The position numbers and the translations under genes are program-made. DNA of 64,000 nucleotides from Puniceicoccales bacterium. Its GTDB lineage: Bacteria; Verrucomicrobiota; Verrucomicrobiia; Opitutales; JAIRLM01. This document shows positions 37,053-45,760 of the stretch, one piece after another; the stretch's first letter is position 1, and each line of letters starts with the position of its first letter. The stretch covers positions 1 through 64,000 of the forward strand of contig JAISOW010000002.1 of NCBI GenBank assembly GCA_031275345.1, given 5' to 3'. The notes beneath the pieces were generated by a model. That model saw only the letters and a list, made by a program, of their open reading frames with translations. It was not told the origin of the DNA and did no database searches.

Positions 37053-37706
37053 CTAGGGGTTGGAGTTGTGGCGTAAAGCGTCTTTTCCCATAATTGGGAT
37101 GGATTTTGCACCGGGCATGGCATGGTAGGTGGAGGAATGGCCAAGGATGTGGGCCGTGGGCGAGCCACGGCCCCGCCGCCGGCCAACGGTGTGCAAAATT
37201 TGCAGAGGCGGCGGCGGATCAAAATCCAGGCCATGCGGCCATTCCACCACCAGCTGTGCCGATGGGTGCATGGATGCTGCGATGCGGTTGATCAACTTGC
37301 GGCAGGGTGCGGCGGGCAACGGCAGCATTTCATAGGGTGGGTCGAAAAAAAATAGGTCAATTGCCGCAAAATTTTTGCACCAGTGCAGGGCATCGGCCCG
37401 ATGGATGGAAAAGTCAGCGGCAGCCATTATGGTCGATCCTTTGGCAACCTGGTCCAGATTGGAACGGATCGTGGCAACTGCACTGGGAGAAATTTCTACA
37501 AAATCTCCCAATGCCGCCCCCCTGCTGACCGCCTCAAGACCATAGCTACCGGTTCCGGCAAACAGATCAACGAATGTGGATCCTGCAACGGCTGCGCCCA
37601 GCGCCGAAAAGATTGCCTGGCGCAGGGCATCGGTCGTCGGCCGCAGATGGTGACGTGTTGGGCACAGCAGCCGCGTTCCTCTGGCCATGCCTCCTGTGAT
37701 GCGCAC
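37053..37706 (-). CDS. rsmD: 16S rRNA (guanine-966-N2)-methyltransferase
   Basis: The 217-residue product has the SAM-binding FVDLFAGTGSYGLEAVSRGA, then FVEISP, and the catalytic DPPYEM motif. The family N-terminus (VRITGGMARGTRL, then LRPTTDALRQAIFSAL) matches the usual MRI-AG-RG-L and R-PT-DRVREALF pattern, which fixes the start at GTG 37706. It begins 8 bases after the tkt stop. The last ~50 residues are more basic and less conserved than usual. Confidence 0.9.
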   Translation of the reverse strand: MRITGGMARGTRLLCPTRHHLRPTTDALRQAIFSALGAAVAGSTFVDLFAGTGSYGLEAVSRGAALGDFVEISPSAVATIRSNLDQVAKGSTIMAAADFSIHRADALHWCKNFAAIDLFFFDPPYEMLPLPAAPCRKLINRIAASMHPSAQLVVEWPHGLDFDPPPPLQILHTVGRRRGRGSPTAHILGHSSTYHAMPGAKSIPIMGKDALRHNSNP

Positions 37707-37714
37707 GGCCAATC

Positions 37715-39796
37715 CTAGGATGATGCCGTTGCCAGCAAATTTTCCAAGCGGTGGCGAATCGCGGCAACGGAAAAACCACGGCGCGCCAATAGCTCCTTGC
37801 CATCGGCACATTCGCCAAATTCGCCGATGGAAATTGCATTTTCTTCGGCCACATGGCGCAGCCACGGCATCGGTCCAGCTGCTTCAATGGACAGGCGACG
37901 GCGGCAGGTTTTTGGAAGAACGGATTCCTGCCATTCCACTGTTTGCCGTGCAAATGCTTCCAGGCAGGGGAAGGAAACGACCCGACAGCTGGGATAGAAA
38001 TTTGCCACCTCCATGGCCAGGTGCAGTTCGCTGCCGGTTGCCAGCAGCACCGCCTGCAGGGGAAGCTGTTCCTTTTTCACCACGTAGGCTCCAAGTGCCA
38101 CGCCATCCCGCCGTGCGGCGTCGGGTCCGTCGCAGCTGGTTGGAAGTTCCTGTCGCGGAAGAATAATTGCGGTTGGTCGGGCAACGTTGGCCAGTGCCAG
38201 TGCGTAGGCACCCACCACCTCTTCACCATCCGCCGGCCGCACCACGTCCAGGCCGGGAATGGCCCGCAGGGATGGCAACATTTCCACCGGCTGGTGGGTG
38301 GCACCATCCTGGCCAATGGCAATGGAGTCGTGGGTAAATACATAGATAATCGGCAATCCTTCCATTGCGGCGATGCGCATGGCCGGCCGTAGATAGTCAG
38401 AAAATACGAGAAATGTGGAAACAATGGGGCGAAATATGCCATCGTAGGCGATGCCATTGGCCATGGCCCCCATGGCATGCTCGCGAATACCGCACTGCAC
38501 GTTGCGAGCATCCATGCCGTCAATGGCGAACTGTTTTCCATCGCCGATGGCAGTTTTTGTGGAATGGAACAGATCGGCGCTAAGGGAAACCAGCCGGCCG
38601 GTTTTTTCATCCACGGCACGTAGAACGGAGGATGATACGCTGCGCAGGTCCACCATTTTGCCCTCGTCTCCAATTTTTGGAAACGTCGAGCGCAGCCATT
38701 GGTCCAGGCACTTTTCCCTGCCAAGCAGCTGGGCTACGGCCGGTCGACGGTCCAGTGCCTCGCGGAATAGGTCCTGCCAGGAACGGCGCTCTCGGTCGCG
38801 GAGCTGGGAAATTGCGGCAAAATGGCGGCGGATTGCCGCCGGGACAAAAAACTTTCTTCCTCCCCGCAATGCTTGCCGTGCCCTGGCCCATTCCTCGCCC
38901 ACAATTGGGCAGCCGTGGGCCCGCGGACTGCCCTCGATGGCTGGTACGCCCATGCCGGCAACCGTCCGCGCAACGATGGCTTGGGGCAAGCCCATCGGCA
39001 GCATCCGTGCCCGTTCCAGTGCCCCGCCCAGCGCGTCCAAATCGTGGCCATCCACAACCTGAACCTGCCAGCCGATGGCGTCCAACAGGGCCGCAGAATC
39101 CACCGCATTGCTCGCAAGGGATGGACCATCCAGCGTGATGCCGTTGCAATCATAGATGAGAATGATGTTGTCCAGTCGCCACAGGCCAGCAAGGACAAGC
39201 GCTTCCAATGCAACACCTTCCTGAATGCAGCCATCGCCGGCCAGGCAGATGATACGACCTTTCAATAGGTCAGCATCCTCCTCCAGCCGTGACCCCAACA
39301 ATTTTCGAGCCAGCGCCAGGCCAACCGCATTGGCAATGCCCTGGCCGAGTGGACCGGCCGTAATTTCCACGCCACGCCGTGGATCGTGGCCAGGATGGCC
39401 GGCAGTGGCCTCGCAGCGGCGAAATTTTTGCAAATCTTCCCGGGCCATGGGAAAGCCGGCAAGGTGCAGCCAGGCGTAGAGAAATGCACTGGCATGGCCG
39501 GCGGATAGGACGAATCTGTCCCGATCCAGCCAGCTGGGAAGGGTACCATCGCAGCGGAGAAGTTTTCCAAAAAGTATGGCCCCAATTTCAGCGCAATCAA
39601 GTGCCATTGCCAGATGGCCAGAGCCGGCCGCTTCCACCATGTCCAACACCAGCAAACGGCTCACCCGCGCCGCCTCCCTCAACGCAGCCAGCTCTTTTGG
39701 AGAAAGGCACTCACCGCACCGGGCAAGGTCGGCACAATCTTCACAATTTCCCAGGCAGTCCATGAAAAGCATGTCTAGTGGGGGGAAGTGATCCAC
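37715..39796 (-). CDS. tkt: Transketolase
   Basis: This is a ThDP-dependent enzyme that exchanges two-carbon units between sugar phosphates. In the 693-residue product, GDGCIQEG through YDCNGI is the ThDP motif, preceded by GHPGHDPRRGVEITAGPLGQG. The second half carries GIREHAMGAMANG and FTHDSIAIGQDGATHQP. An unusual N-terminal extension of ~30 residues is Cys-rich (DCLGNCEDCADLARCGEC, five cysteines), not expected in this enzyme and suggestive of metal binding. Start candidates are GTG 39796, ATG 39772 and ATG 39763; all keep the cysteines. Confidence 0.93.
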   Translation of the reverse strand: MDHFPPLDMLFMDCLGNCEDCADLARCGECLSPKELAALREAARVSRLLVLDMVEAAGSGHLAMALDCAEIGAILFGKLLRCDGTLPSWLDRDRFVLSAGHASAFLYAWLHLAGFPMAREDLQKFRRCEATAGHPGHDPRRGVEITAGPLGQGIANAVGLALARKLLGSRLEEDADLLKGRIICLAGDGCIQEGVALEALVLAGLWRLDNIILIYDCNGITLDGPSLASNAVDSAALLDAIGWQVQVVDGHDLDALGGALERARMLPMGLPQAIVARTVAGMGVPAIEGSPRAHGCPIVGEEWARARQALRGGRKFFVPAAIRRHFAAISQLRDRERRSWQDLFREALDRRPAVAQLLGREKCLDQWLRSTFPKIGDEGKMVDLRSVSSSVLRAVDEKTGRLVSLSADLFHSTKTAIGDGKQFAIDGMDARNVQCGIREHAMGAMANGIAYDGIFRPIVSTFLVFSDYLRPAMRIAAMEGLPIIYVFTHDSIAIGQDGATHQPVEMLPSLRAIPGLDVVRPADGEEVVGAYALALANVARPTAIILPRQELPTSCDGPDAARRDGVALGAYVVKKEQLPLQAVLLATGSELHLAMEVANFYPSCRVVSFPCLEAFARQTVEWQESVLPKTCRRRLSIEAAGPMPWLRHVAEENAISIGEFGECADGKELLARRGFSVAAIRHRLENLLATASS

Positions 39797-39942
39797 GCCA
39801 TCAAAAAGCCACGGCCATAAAAAATTTTTTCTATATCCTCAGCCATCGGGAGATGCAGATTTTTCAAAAAAATTTTTTATCGTTTTTTATTCAACCATCT
39901 GATCGGCATCGATGGTCTCATCTTCGGCCTTGGCCAGAAACG

Positions 39943-40098
39943 CTATGCCGAAAGCGACACAAAATTGAAAACATGTTTGCAAAGTTAAAAGATTGGCAAC
40001 GCATTGCCATGCGCTACGATTGTTGCACTCACACATTTTTTCTATCTGCCTTGCCTGCATTTGCCTATTTTATTTCGACTTATGAATTCTGGACCTAG
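39943..40098 (+). pseudogene. IS5-family transposase, C-terminal remnant
   Basis: About 50 residues match the C-terminal catalytic region of IS5-type DDE transposases: CRKRHKIENMFAKLKDW followed by RIAMRYDCCTHTFF, in which Glu of RHxIENxF is the final catalytic residue. The frame is open for another 50 residues upstream but these are not clearly transposase-like. The rest of the element and its ends are gone. It terminates 2 bases before the FeoC-like gene. Confidence 0.85.
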
Positions 40099-40100
40099 CC

Positions 40101-40349
40101 ATGTGGTTCCGCGATCTTTTGGAGACAATTGAAAAAAATCCCTGCCGCGGCCCGGGCGCCATTGCCCAGCTGCTGCGGGTGGAACGGGATGGCGTGGAGG
40201 CGGCTCTGCTGTGGCTGGAGCGGGGTGGCTACGTGCGGCGCATGGCCATCCGTGGCCGCTGTGCCAACTGTCCAATTTTTTGCCAACGGCAGGCCGGCGG
40301 CTGGGTACTTACGCCAGCTGGGCGCAGCTTTTTGACAAAACGCCGTTGA
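40101..40349 (+). CDS. FeoC-like winged-helix protein with cysteine cluster
   Basis: The 82-residue product is a small winged helix (GPGAIAQLLRVERDGVEAALLWLERGGYVRR) followed by RCANCPIFC. Three cysteines in CxxCxxxC spacing after the wing match the FeoC-type regulator, where a cluster senses iron or oxygen. The feoAB operon 9 kb away has no FeoC of its own. It starts directly behind the IS remnant, so its native promoter may be lost or replaced. It ends 31 bases before hisS. Confidence 0.7.
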   Translation: MWFRDLLETIEKNPCRGPGAIAQLLRVERDGVEAALLWLERGGYVRRMAIRGRCANCPIFCQRQAGGWVLTPAGRSFLTKRR

Positions 40350-40380
40350 CAAGATTTGGCCAGTTGGCACCGTCCCGACC

Positions 40381-41727
40381 ATGCGCCCGGCCCTGCCAGG
40401 ATTTCGCGAGTTCTATCCTCCGGAGTGTGCCCTGCGCAACGCGATTTTTGCAACATTTCGCCGGGTTGTGCGCCGGTTTGGCTTTGAGGAATTTGACGGA
40501 CCGACGCTGGAGCCGCTGGAACTATTCACCGACAAATCCGGCCCAGAAATTGCCTCCCAGCTGTTCCACTTCGCCGACCGGGGTGGCAGGGCCGTGGCAC
40601 TGCGGCCGGAAATGACGCCAACGCTGGCCCGCATGGTGGGGGCTCGCGCCGCCGGGCTGCGGCGGCCAATTCGCTGGAGCAATGTGGGGGAGGCATTTCG
40701 CTACGAACGGCCGCAAAAGGGGCGGCTGCGGTCATTCTACCAAATGAACGCCGACCTGCTGGGCGAGGAAGATGCCGCTGCCGACGGTGAGCTCGTCGTA
40801 CTGCTCCTGTCAATTTTGGAAGAATTTGGCCTTACGGTGAATGATTTTTACCTGCGCGTCAGTGACCGCCAACTGTGGTCTCTTTTCCTTGGCAGCTTTG
40901 GGCTGGCCGATTCGGCGATTGGCCAGGTCCTGTCCGCCATCGACAAGGTGGAACGGGAAGGAGAAGAAGAAACGAAAAAAAAGCTGGGAGAAATTTTTCA
41001 CGGCAATGTTGCCCAACTTTGGGCCGGAATTGCCGCCCTCCGCTCCTGCAACGGCACCGATGATCTGCGTAAATTTTTTAGCTCAACGTCGCTGCGGGAA
41101 GCAACGGAAAAACGACTGACCGACTGGGATAGATTGCTGGAGTGCGTTGCATCGGCTGGATTTTCGGCCCATGTGGCCGTCGACATGACCGTTGTTCGTG
41201 GACTGGCCTACTACACCGGCTTTGTATTTGAAGCATTTGAAAGGGGTGAAAAGGGACGGGCACTGGCCGGAGGAGGTCGCTACGATGACCTGGTAGAAAA
41301 ACTATCCGGCACCCCACTGGCCGCAACCGGCTTTGCAATTGGCGACGTGACATTGGCCAATCTTTTGGTGGAAAAGGGCCTCATTTCGGACACATCGCAG
41401 CAGCCGATTGCATTTGTTCTCATGGAAGATGCCGTGCGCCAGGCCGGACTGGCACTGGTCCATGGGCTGCGAAAAAAAGATTTATCCGTGCTCTGGGACC
41501 TGGCCGACAATCGATCGCTGGCCCGGCAAATGGGTCGTGCTGACCGCTCCGGCGCTGCCTTTGCCCTGTCCATCGGCGTGGAGGAGGTGGCCGGCGATTT
41601 TGTTACGGTGCGGTCCATGGCCAGCGGCGCAGTGGAACGGGTGGCCCGTGCCGAGGTGGGCGATTGGCTGGCACGGCACGGCGCGGTGCGGCTATCCCCA
41701 TCGTTGCCATCATCATCGTCATCATAG
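40381..41727 (+). CDS. hisS: Histidyl-tRNA synthetase
   Basis: Class II synthetase of 448 residues. Motif 2 reads FRYERPQKGRLRSFYQMNADLLG, the histidine loops are VRGLAYYTGFVFE and ALAGGGRYDDL, and the C-terminal anticodon-binding domain follows. The last residues form a serine run encoded by a short tca/tcg repeat (41708-41724). It is a normal-length enzyme. Confidence 0.95.
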   Translation: MRPALPGFREFYPPECALRNAIFATFRRVVRRFGFEEFDGPTLEPLELFTDKSGPEIASQLFHFADRGGRAVALRPEMTPTLARMVGARAAGLRRPIRWSNVGEAFRYERPQKGRLRSFYQMNADLLGEEDAAADGELVVLLLSILEEFGLTVNDFYLRVSDRQLWSLFLGSFGLADSAIGQVLSAIDKVEREGEEETKKKLGEIFHGNVAQLWAGIAALRSCNGTDDLRKFFSSTSLREATEKRLTDWDRLLECVASAGFSAHVAVDMTVVRGLAYYTGFVFEAFERGEKGRALAGGGRYDDLVEKLSGTPLAATGFAIGDVTLANLLVEKGLISDTSQQPIAFVLMEDAVRQAGLALVHGLRKKDLSVLWDLADNRSLARQMGRADRSGAAFALSIGVEEVAGDFVTVRSMASGAVERVARAEVGDWLARHGAVRLSPSLPSSSSS

Positions 41728-41827
41728 TCATGTGGCGGCAATGGCCCACGGTTTTAAAAAAATTTGCCTCCCGCAATCCGCGAAAAACACTTGCCTAGGC
41801 CGGTAATTCTGCCAGCCTCTGGCACGG

Positions 41828-42136
41828 ATGGTGTTATTTTTGATTCTTTCCCTTTCTCTTGCGCTCGCCATCGTCTGCGGCCTACTCCTGCTCCTCATCC
41901 TGATGCAGCGGCCCGGGGAAGGTGCTGGCATGGGCGGTGCGCTGGGAGGCAGTGCTCTGGAATCTGCCCTCGGCGGTGGCGCGGGCGATGTGCTGGCCAG
42001 GGGAACGGCGCGGGTAATTGTCGCATTTTTTGTCCTTGCCCTCGTCCTGTCCCTGCTGCACATCCACAGGGCTGCCAGCCGTCCGGCGGCGGATGGCACA
42101 CCGTCTCCGTGGGACGTGGCAGAGGTGGTGGAGTAG
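41828..42136 (+). CDS. secG: Preprotein translocase subunit SecG
   Basis: It is a small subunit of the SecYEG channel. The 102-residue product has two membrane helices (about 2-26 and 60-80) joined by LMQRPGEGAGMGGALGGSA, the SecG loop. It follows hisS by 100 bases. Confidence 0.92.
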   Translation: MVLFLILSLSLALAIVCGLLLLLILMQRPGEGAGMGGALGGSALESALGGGAGDVLARGTARVIVAFFVLALVLSLLHIHRAASRPAADGTPSPWDVAEVVE

Positions 42137-42145
42137 GTCATTGCC

Positions 42146-42745
42146 GTGGGCCGCTTTTTTTTGCCACTGGCCGGCATTTTTTTGCTCTTGTTGCCGTTGG
42201 ATGGAGCTTCGCTGAGGGATGGGAGCGACATGCTTTCACCCAGGGCAGCCGAGGAATTTTTTCGCCGCGGCGCGGAGCTGGTGGCCGAGGCCGGCGAGAC
42301 AGTACGCGTGACCGTCGATGGCACGCCGGTTTGCATTGCCGCAGCGGGCGATGGTTTTTTGCTAACATTTTGCGGCAGAACAATATCAATAACTTCAACG
42401 ATGGATCCGCTGCAACCGATCGACGCCGATCTGCCGCTGGCTCCGTTTGACCTATTCTGCCCATTTTTTCGCTGGCCGGATGTTTGCTACGAAGGTCCTG
42501 GAACGGCACTTGGCCGCACGGCCCAGCGCTTTACGGCGACGGCCACAAATGGTTGGACCGTGCGAGTTTGGTTGGATGCAAAATTTTACTACCCTCTTTG
42601 CTGGGAATTGCGCGATGCGAATCGGCTGCTTTTCCGCCGCCTACGCCTGCGCAGTATTGCCCAAAATTCCAACGGGGAATGGTGCATGCGGCGGATGCAA
42701 ATCATCGGCGATGGTCGCACCGTGACCATTATGGCAGCGCCCTAA
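42146..42745 (+). CDS. LolA-like outer-membrane lipoprotein-sorting protein
   Basis: The 199-residue product has a signal peptide (FFLPLAGIFLLLLPLDGAS) and a beta-rich body. The segments DLFCPFFRWPDVCYEGPG, GRTAQRFTAT and VWLDAKFYYPLCWELRD resemble the LolA-type fold found in Verrucomicrobia, which carries lipoproteins across the periplasm. Overall identity to classical LolA would be low. GTG 42146 starts 9 bases after secG; batD follows after 49 bases. Confidence 0.6.
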   Translation: MGRFFLPLAGIFLLLLPLDGASLRDGSDMLSPRAAEEFFRRGAELVAEAGETVRVTVDGTPVCIAAAGDGFLLTFCGRTISITSTMDPLQPIDADLPLAPFDLFCPFFRWPDVCYEGPGTALGRTAQRFTATATNGWTVRVWLDAKFYYPLCWELRDANRLLFRRLRLRSIAQNSNGEWCMRRMQIIGDGRTVTIMAAP

Positions 42746-42794
42746 TCGTCGTAAAAAGGATTGCCATGGCCGAACCACGCGACAGGGTGGCGCC

Positions 42795-44009
42795 GTGGTG
42801 GGGTGTGGGCGATTTTTGGGAATTGCATTTGGGCTATGCGCGTGCGCGGCGTCGATCTGCCGGGGTGTTTCGGTGACGGCCAGCTTTGATCCTGCGGAGA
42901 CCAGCCTTGGCAGCACAACCTTGTTGACGGTGGAGGTGCATTCCCGTTCAAGGAACGTGGTGGCACCGGAGCTTGTGGCCGATGGCATGGTGCTGCGCCG
43001 CATGGGTGCGGTGCACCGCGTGGAACAGGATGGTGGAGTGGCCAGCACGTTTACCTACTTGGCAACCCCTTCCCGCACGGGAACGCTTTCCCTCGATCCG
43101 GCCGTTATTTCCGTTGAAGGGGAATTGCTGCCCCTGCCGACGGCCGTTGTTGCCGTACACCGCGCTGCGCCACCACCGGCGGCGGCTATTGGAAGTGGGA
43201 CACGGCAACTGCTGGGGCAGATTCGTCTCGTTTTGCTCCACGTGCCGGACCGGGTGTACGCGGGCGAGGTGATTCCCATGGAACTTGCCCTGACCGTACC
43301 GGATGGTCTGCGCTTTCGCATCCAGGGAAGCCACCCGCTGAAAATTGGGGACGGATTTGCCCTGGGCAGCCCGGCCGATCCGCTCATCGGAGCAATGGTG
43401 CGGGAAAAGTCCGGACCAAGTCCGGAACAGCTGCGCTGGCGCACACTCGTCACGGCACGGCGGGAAGGAAATTTGCCACTGGCATTTGTGATCGGCCTAT
43501 CCGTTGAAACATTGCCGCCGAATCTCATTGGTGGGGGAGCAGGCCAGGGATGGAAGACATTGTTTCAGGCATCGCCGGAATGGATGCCGATCACAGTCCT
43601 ATCGGAGCAGCAGGAAATTGAAGTCATTCCGCTGCCGGAGGATGGACGGCCGGCCGGTTTCTGCGGTGCAATTGGCCAATTTTCCCTGCTAACACCAGAA
43701 ATTCGAAAAATGGACGAAAATGGCACGGTCGAGGTCATATTTCCCGTGCGGGGTGCGGGAAACCTGCCAACCATCCCTCCCCCCAATCTGGCAATCGATG
43801 GCAATTGGCGACTGGGCGGGACGCGAAAATCCATCCACCTGGAAGATAGTCTGGGCCATCGCGCCACCGTTGCCTTTCACTACACCCTAATTCCAACCGG
43901 TGGGGCCGCCGTTCCGCCCCCGTTCCAGCTGTCCTACTTTGATCCTGCCACAGGAGGCTATGCAACTCTACGCCATAAGTTTGTAAAAGCAATTGGCGGA
44001 GGGGAGTAG
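42795..44009 (+). CDS. BatD-like exported protein
   Basis: The 404-residue product begins with a signal peptide (LGIAFGLCACAASICRG) and continues with beta-sandwich repeats starting VTASFDPAETSLGSTTLLTVEV, the BatD/oxygen-tolerance family N-terminus. The usual partners BatA, BatB and BatC, and the MoxR ATPase, are not adjacent. BatD is linked to aerotolerance in Bacteroides, but its biochemistry is unclear. GTG 42795 gives the only good signal peptide. Confidence 0.72.
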   Translation: MVGCGRFLGIAFGLCACAASICRGVSVTASFDPAETSLGSTTLLTVEVHSRSRNVVAPELVADGMVLRRMGAVHRVEQDGGVASTFTYLATPSRTGTLSLDPAVISVEGELLPLPTAVVAVHRAAPPPAAAIGSGTRQLLGQIRLVLLHVPDRVYAGEVIPMELALTVPDGLRFRIQGSHPLKIGDGFALGSPADPLIGAMVREKSGPSPEQLRWRTLVTARREGNLPLAFVIGLSVETLPPNLIGGGAGQGWKTLFQASPEWMPITVLSEQQEIEVIPLPEDGRPAGFCGAIGQFSLLTPEIRKMDENGTVEVIFPVRGAGNLPTIPPPNLAIDGNWRLGGTRKSIHLEDSLGHRATVAFHYTLIPTGGAAVPPPFQLSYFDPATGGYATLRHKFVKAIGGGE

Positions 44010-44181
44010 CATTTTTTTGGAGATGGGCACGCTGGCGATGCTGCCAAATTTGGCTGGAGGGTGACCGCATGGCGCCCCGATGCCGATGGCACGGCGGGCG
44101 GTAAAAGGACAGGGCGGCGCAGGGTGCACGGCACAAGGCAACGGCATGGGGAATGGTGTAAAGGGAATGGAAACCAGCGAC

Positions 44182-45285
44182 TCATTCCTGGCAAAATTTA
44201 AGTTCCGTGTAGGCTTCGCCGGGAACGTGCTTTTCCCAAAGTTTTTGGAAGAAAAAGTTGAATGTTGCCAACGTTGTGGGATGGACGCGGTAGCCTTTGC
44301 CAGGTTTGTCCGTCCATTCCATGGGTTTTAATTCGAAAAATTTTTGCACAAATTTTTTTAACGATTCCGCCCCATGAAGGCCCAGCAGATCGGCAAATTC
44401 CTGCATTGGATTGTCCTCCGAGGTCCATCCTCCTCGGATACAACCGTAAAACTCTTCTTCCGACATTTGCTTTTCTGCTACCTTTGCCAAATTAGGAGCG
44501 ACCAGGGTCAGCGACGTAAGTTGCTGGTCCCTAGGAAGGAAGATGCCAGCCACCGGCACTATCGACATCCTTTCCTCCTGCGTCGAGCACAGCACCGTCC
44601 AGCGATCCTCCAGTGACAACAATCTAAGTTGTTCAACGAACAATGCATGGCCAGGCCAATCGAACACTGTCCAAACGGTATTGAGGCAATTGTCACCGCC
44701 GCACTGGAACAGCGTGGTTGACACTGCAGCCATGCGGTCTTCTCTAGAAAGCGTGGCAAAGATGGCAAGGTAGGCTGAAAGCACCTCCTCCGGTAGCCTA
44801 TCCACCCACGCCAGAGCTGCGCCAATGGTCTGTTTTGCTGGTTGCTGCGCCAGCATGGCTTGGCCGACCGTACATTCCCCACGCTCGACCATGTCGCAAA
44901 TTTGAATCAGCTGTCCATACTCATTTGAATTAGGCTGATCCTGTTTCATTTCCCTGGCCCAGTCGCCTATTTTTCGTAGATTTGCCCGCCTGCCCGTGCG
45001 GTCATCGCCCAGCAAATAGTTGCAAATGGTCGATGCGGAAGTAAACATCGCCAGCAGCCAGCAAATGGAAAAGAATAGCACGCGCAGCAACGGGTTCCGG
45101 TCCGGCAAGAGCCAGTACAACACCCGTGCACGGTAGGGTGCACCGCTAAATTTTACTGATTCATCTTTTTTAAGTTGAAATATTTCCATGCAGTCCGTTA
45201 CGGCCCGAGGTGGGGATTGTGTATCCTCCAGGCACGCCCCGGCCATTCGCTCAACGGTCAACGATGCCGCAGCGGAATGATCCAT
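44182..45285 (-). CDS. Membrane-anchored helical-repeat protein, family member 2 (putative effector)
   Basis: The 367-residue product shows one strong hydrophobic segment near residues 66-93 (LRVLFFSICWLLAMF), then helical repeats carrying the same motif as the 31104 gene: YLAIFATLSREDRMAAV and QLRLLSLEDRWTVLC. The C-terminal third is rich in aromatic residues (FFELKPMEW; TLATFNFFFQKLWEKH). No known family is recognised. ATG 45285 was chosen; the frame extends to TTG 45324. The small ORF at 45331-45651 lies just upstream in the same orientation. Confidence 0.65.
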   Translation of the reverse strand: MDHSAAASLTVERMAGACLEDTQSPPRAVTDCMEIFQLKKDESVKFSGAPYRARVLYWLLPDRNPLLRVLFFSICWLLAMFTSASTICNYLLGDDRTGRRANLRKIGDWAREMKQDQPNSNEYGQLIQICDMVERGECTVGQAMLAQQPAKQTIGAALAWVDRLPEEVLSAYLAIFATLSREDRMAAVSTTLFQCGGDNCLNTVWTVFDWPGHALFVEQLRLLSLEDRWTVLCSTQEERMSIVPVAGIFLPRDQQLTSLTLVAPNLAKVAEKQMSEEEFYGCIRGGWTSEDNPMQEFADLLGLHGAESLKKFVQKFFELKPMEWTDKPGKGYRVHPTTLATFNFFFQKLWEKHVPGEAYTELKFCQE

Positions 45286-45330
45286 CACCTGCTTCTCATG
45301 GGAATGAAAATGTCTTCCAAACAACCTTCG

Positions 45331-45651
45331 TCATTGCCTAAGAGTCCTGCAATTGCTCCGCTCCTTGGCCAACTCGTTCCCAAGTGCCATCGTATTCTTT
45401 GCCACAAGCGTACCAACTCCCTCACCCATCCCCTCTTGATTGGCCGCAATGTTTTCGGCAAATCGTTTGCGAAATTCGTCCGATGATTTGTCGCCGGAAA
45501 TCGTGGCAAAGCCAGCCTTGTCAGGGGCGGCGAGCAGCGGCTTTAATAGGGCTTCATTTTCCTTCAAATCGCTGCGCATGCTGCTCTCATAGTTGCCAAC
45601 CGGCTTTGATATTGACAATGAAGCATCCATTGTGAAATACAATGCACGCAT
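45331..45651 (-). CDS. Small hydrophilic helical protein of unknown function
   Basis: The 106-residue frame (or 99 from ATG 45630) is hydrophilic with good helix propensity (SSMRSDLKENEALLKPLLAAP; FRKRFAENIAANQEGMGEG). It has no signal, membrane segment or known family. It ends 45 bases before the start of the second helical-repeat gene, in the same direction, so it may be a co-secreted protein or cargo partner. There is no clear ribosome site. Confidence 0.45.
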   Translation of the reverse strand: MRALYFTMDASLSISKPVGNYESSMRSDLKENEALLKPLLAAPDKAGFATISGDKSSDEFRKRFAENIAANQEGMGEGVGTLVAKNTMALGNELAKERSNCRTLRQ

Positions 45652-45760
45652 TCAGCCATCGAGACAAGAAAAAAATGGATGCCGCCCACGGCTGGCAAAA
45701 TTTCAACCGTCGGCGATTGACTTCTTGCCGGCTCCGTCCTAGGTGAACGTCGTCGCCGCC

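Noticed and set aside
44010-44181. Possible structured RNA between batD and the second helical-repeat gene
   Set aside because: I looked for SRP, RNase P and tmRNA signatures and saw none; the stretch is merely GC-rich.
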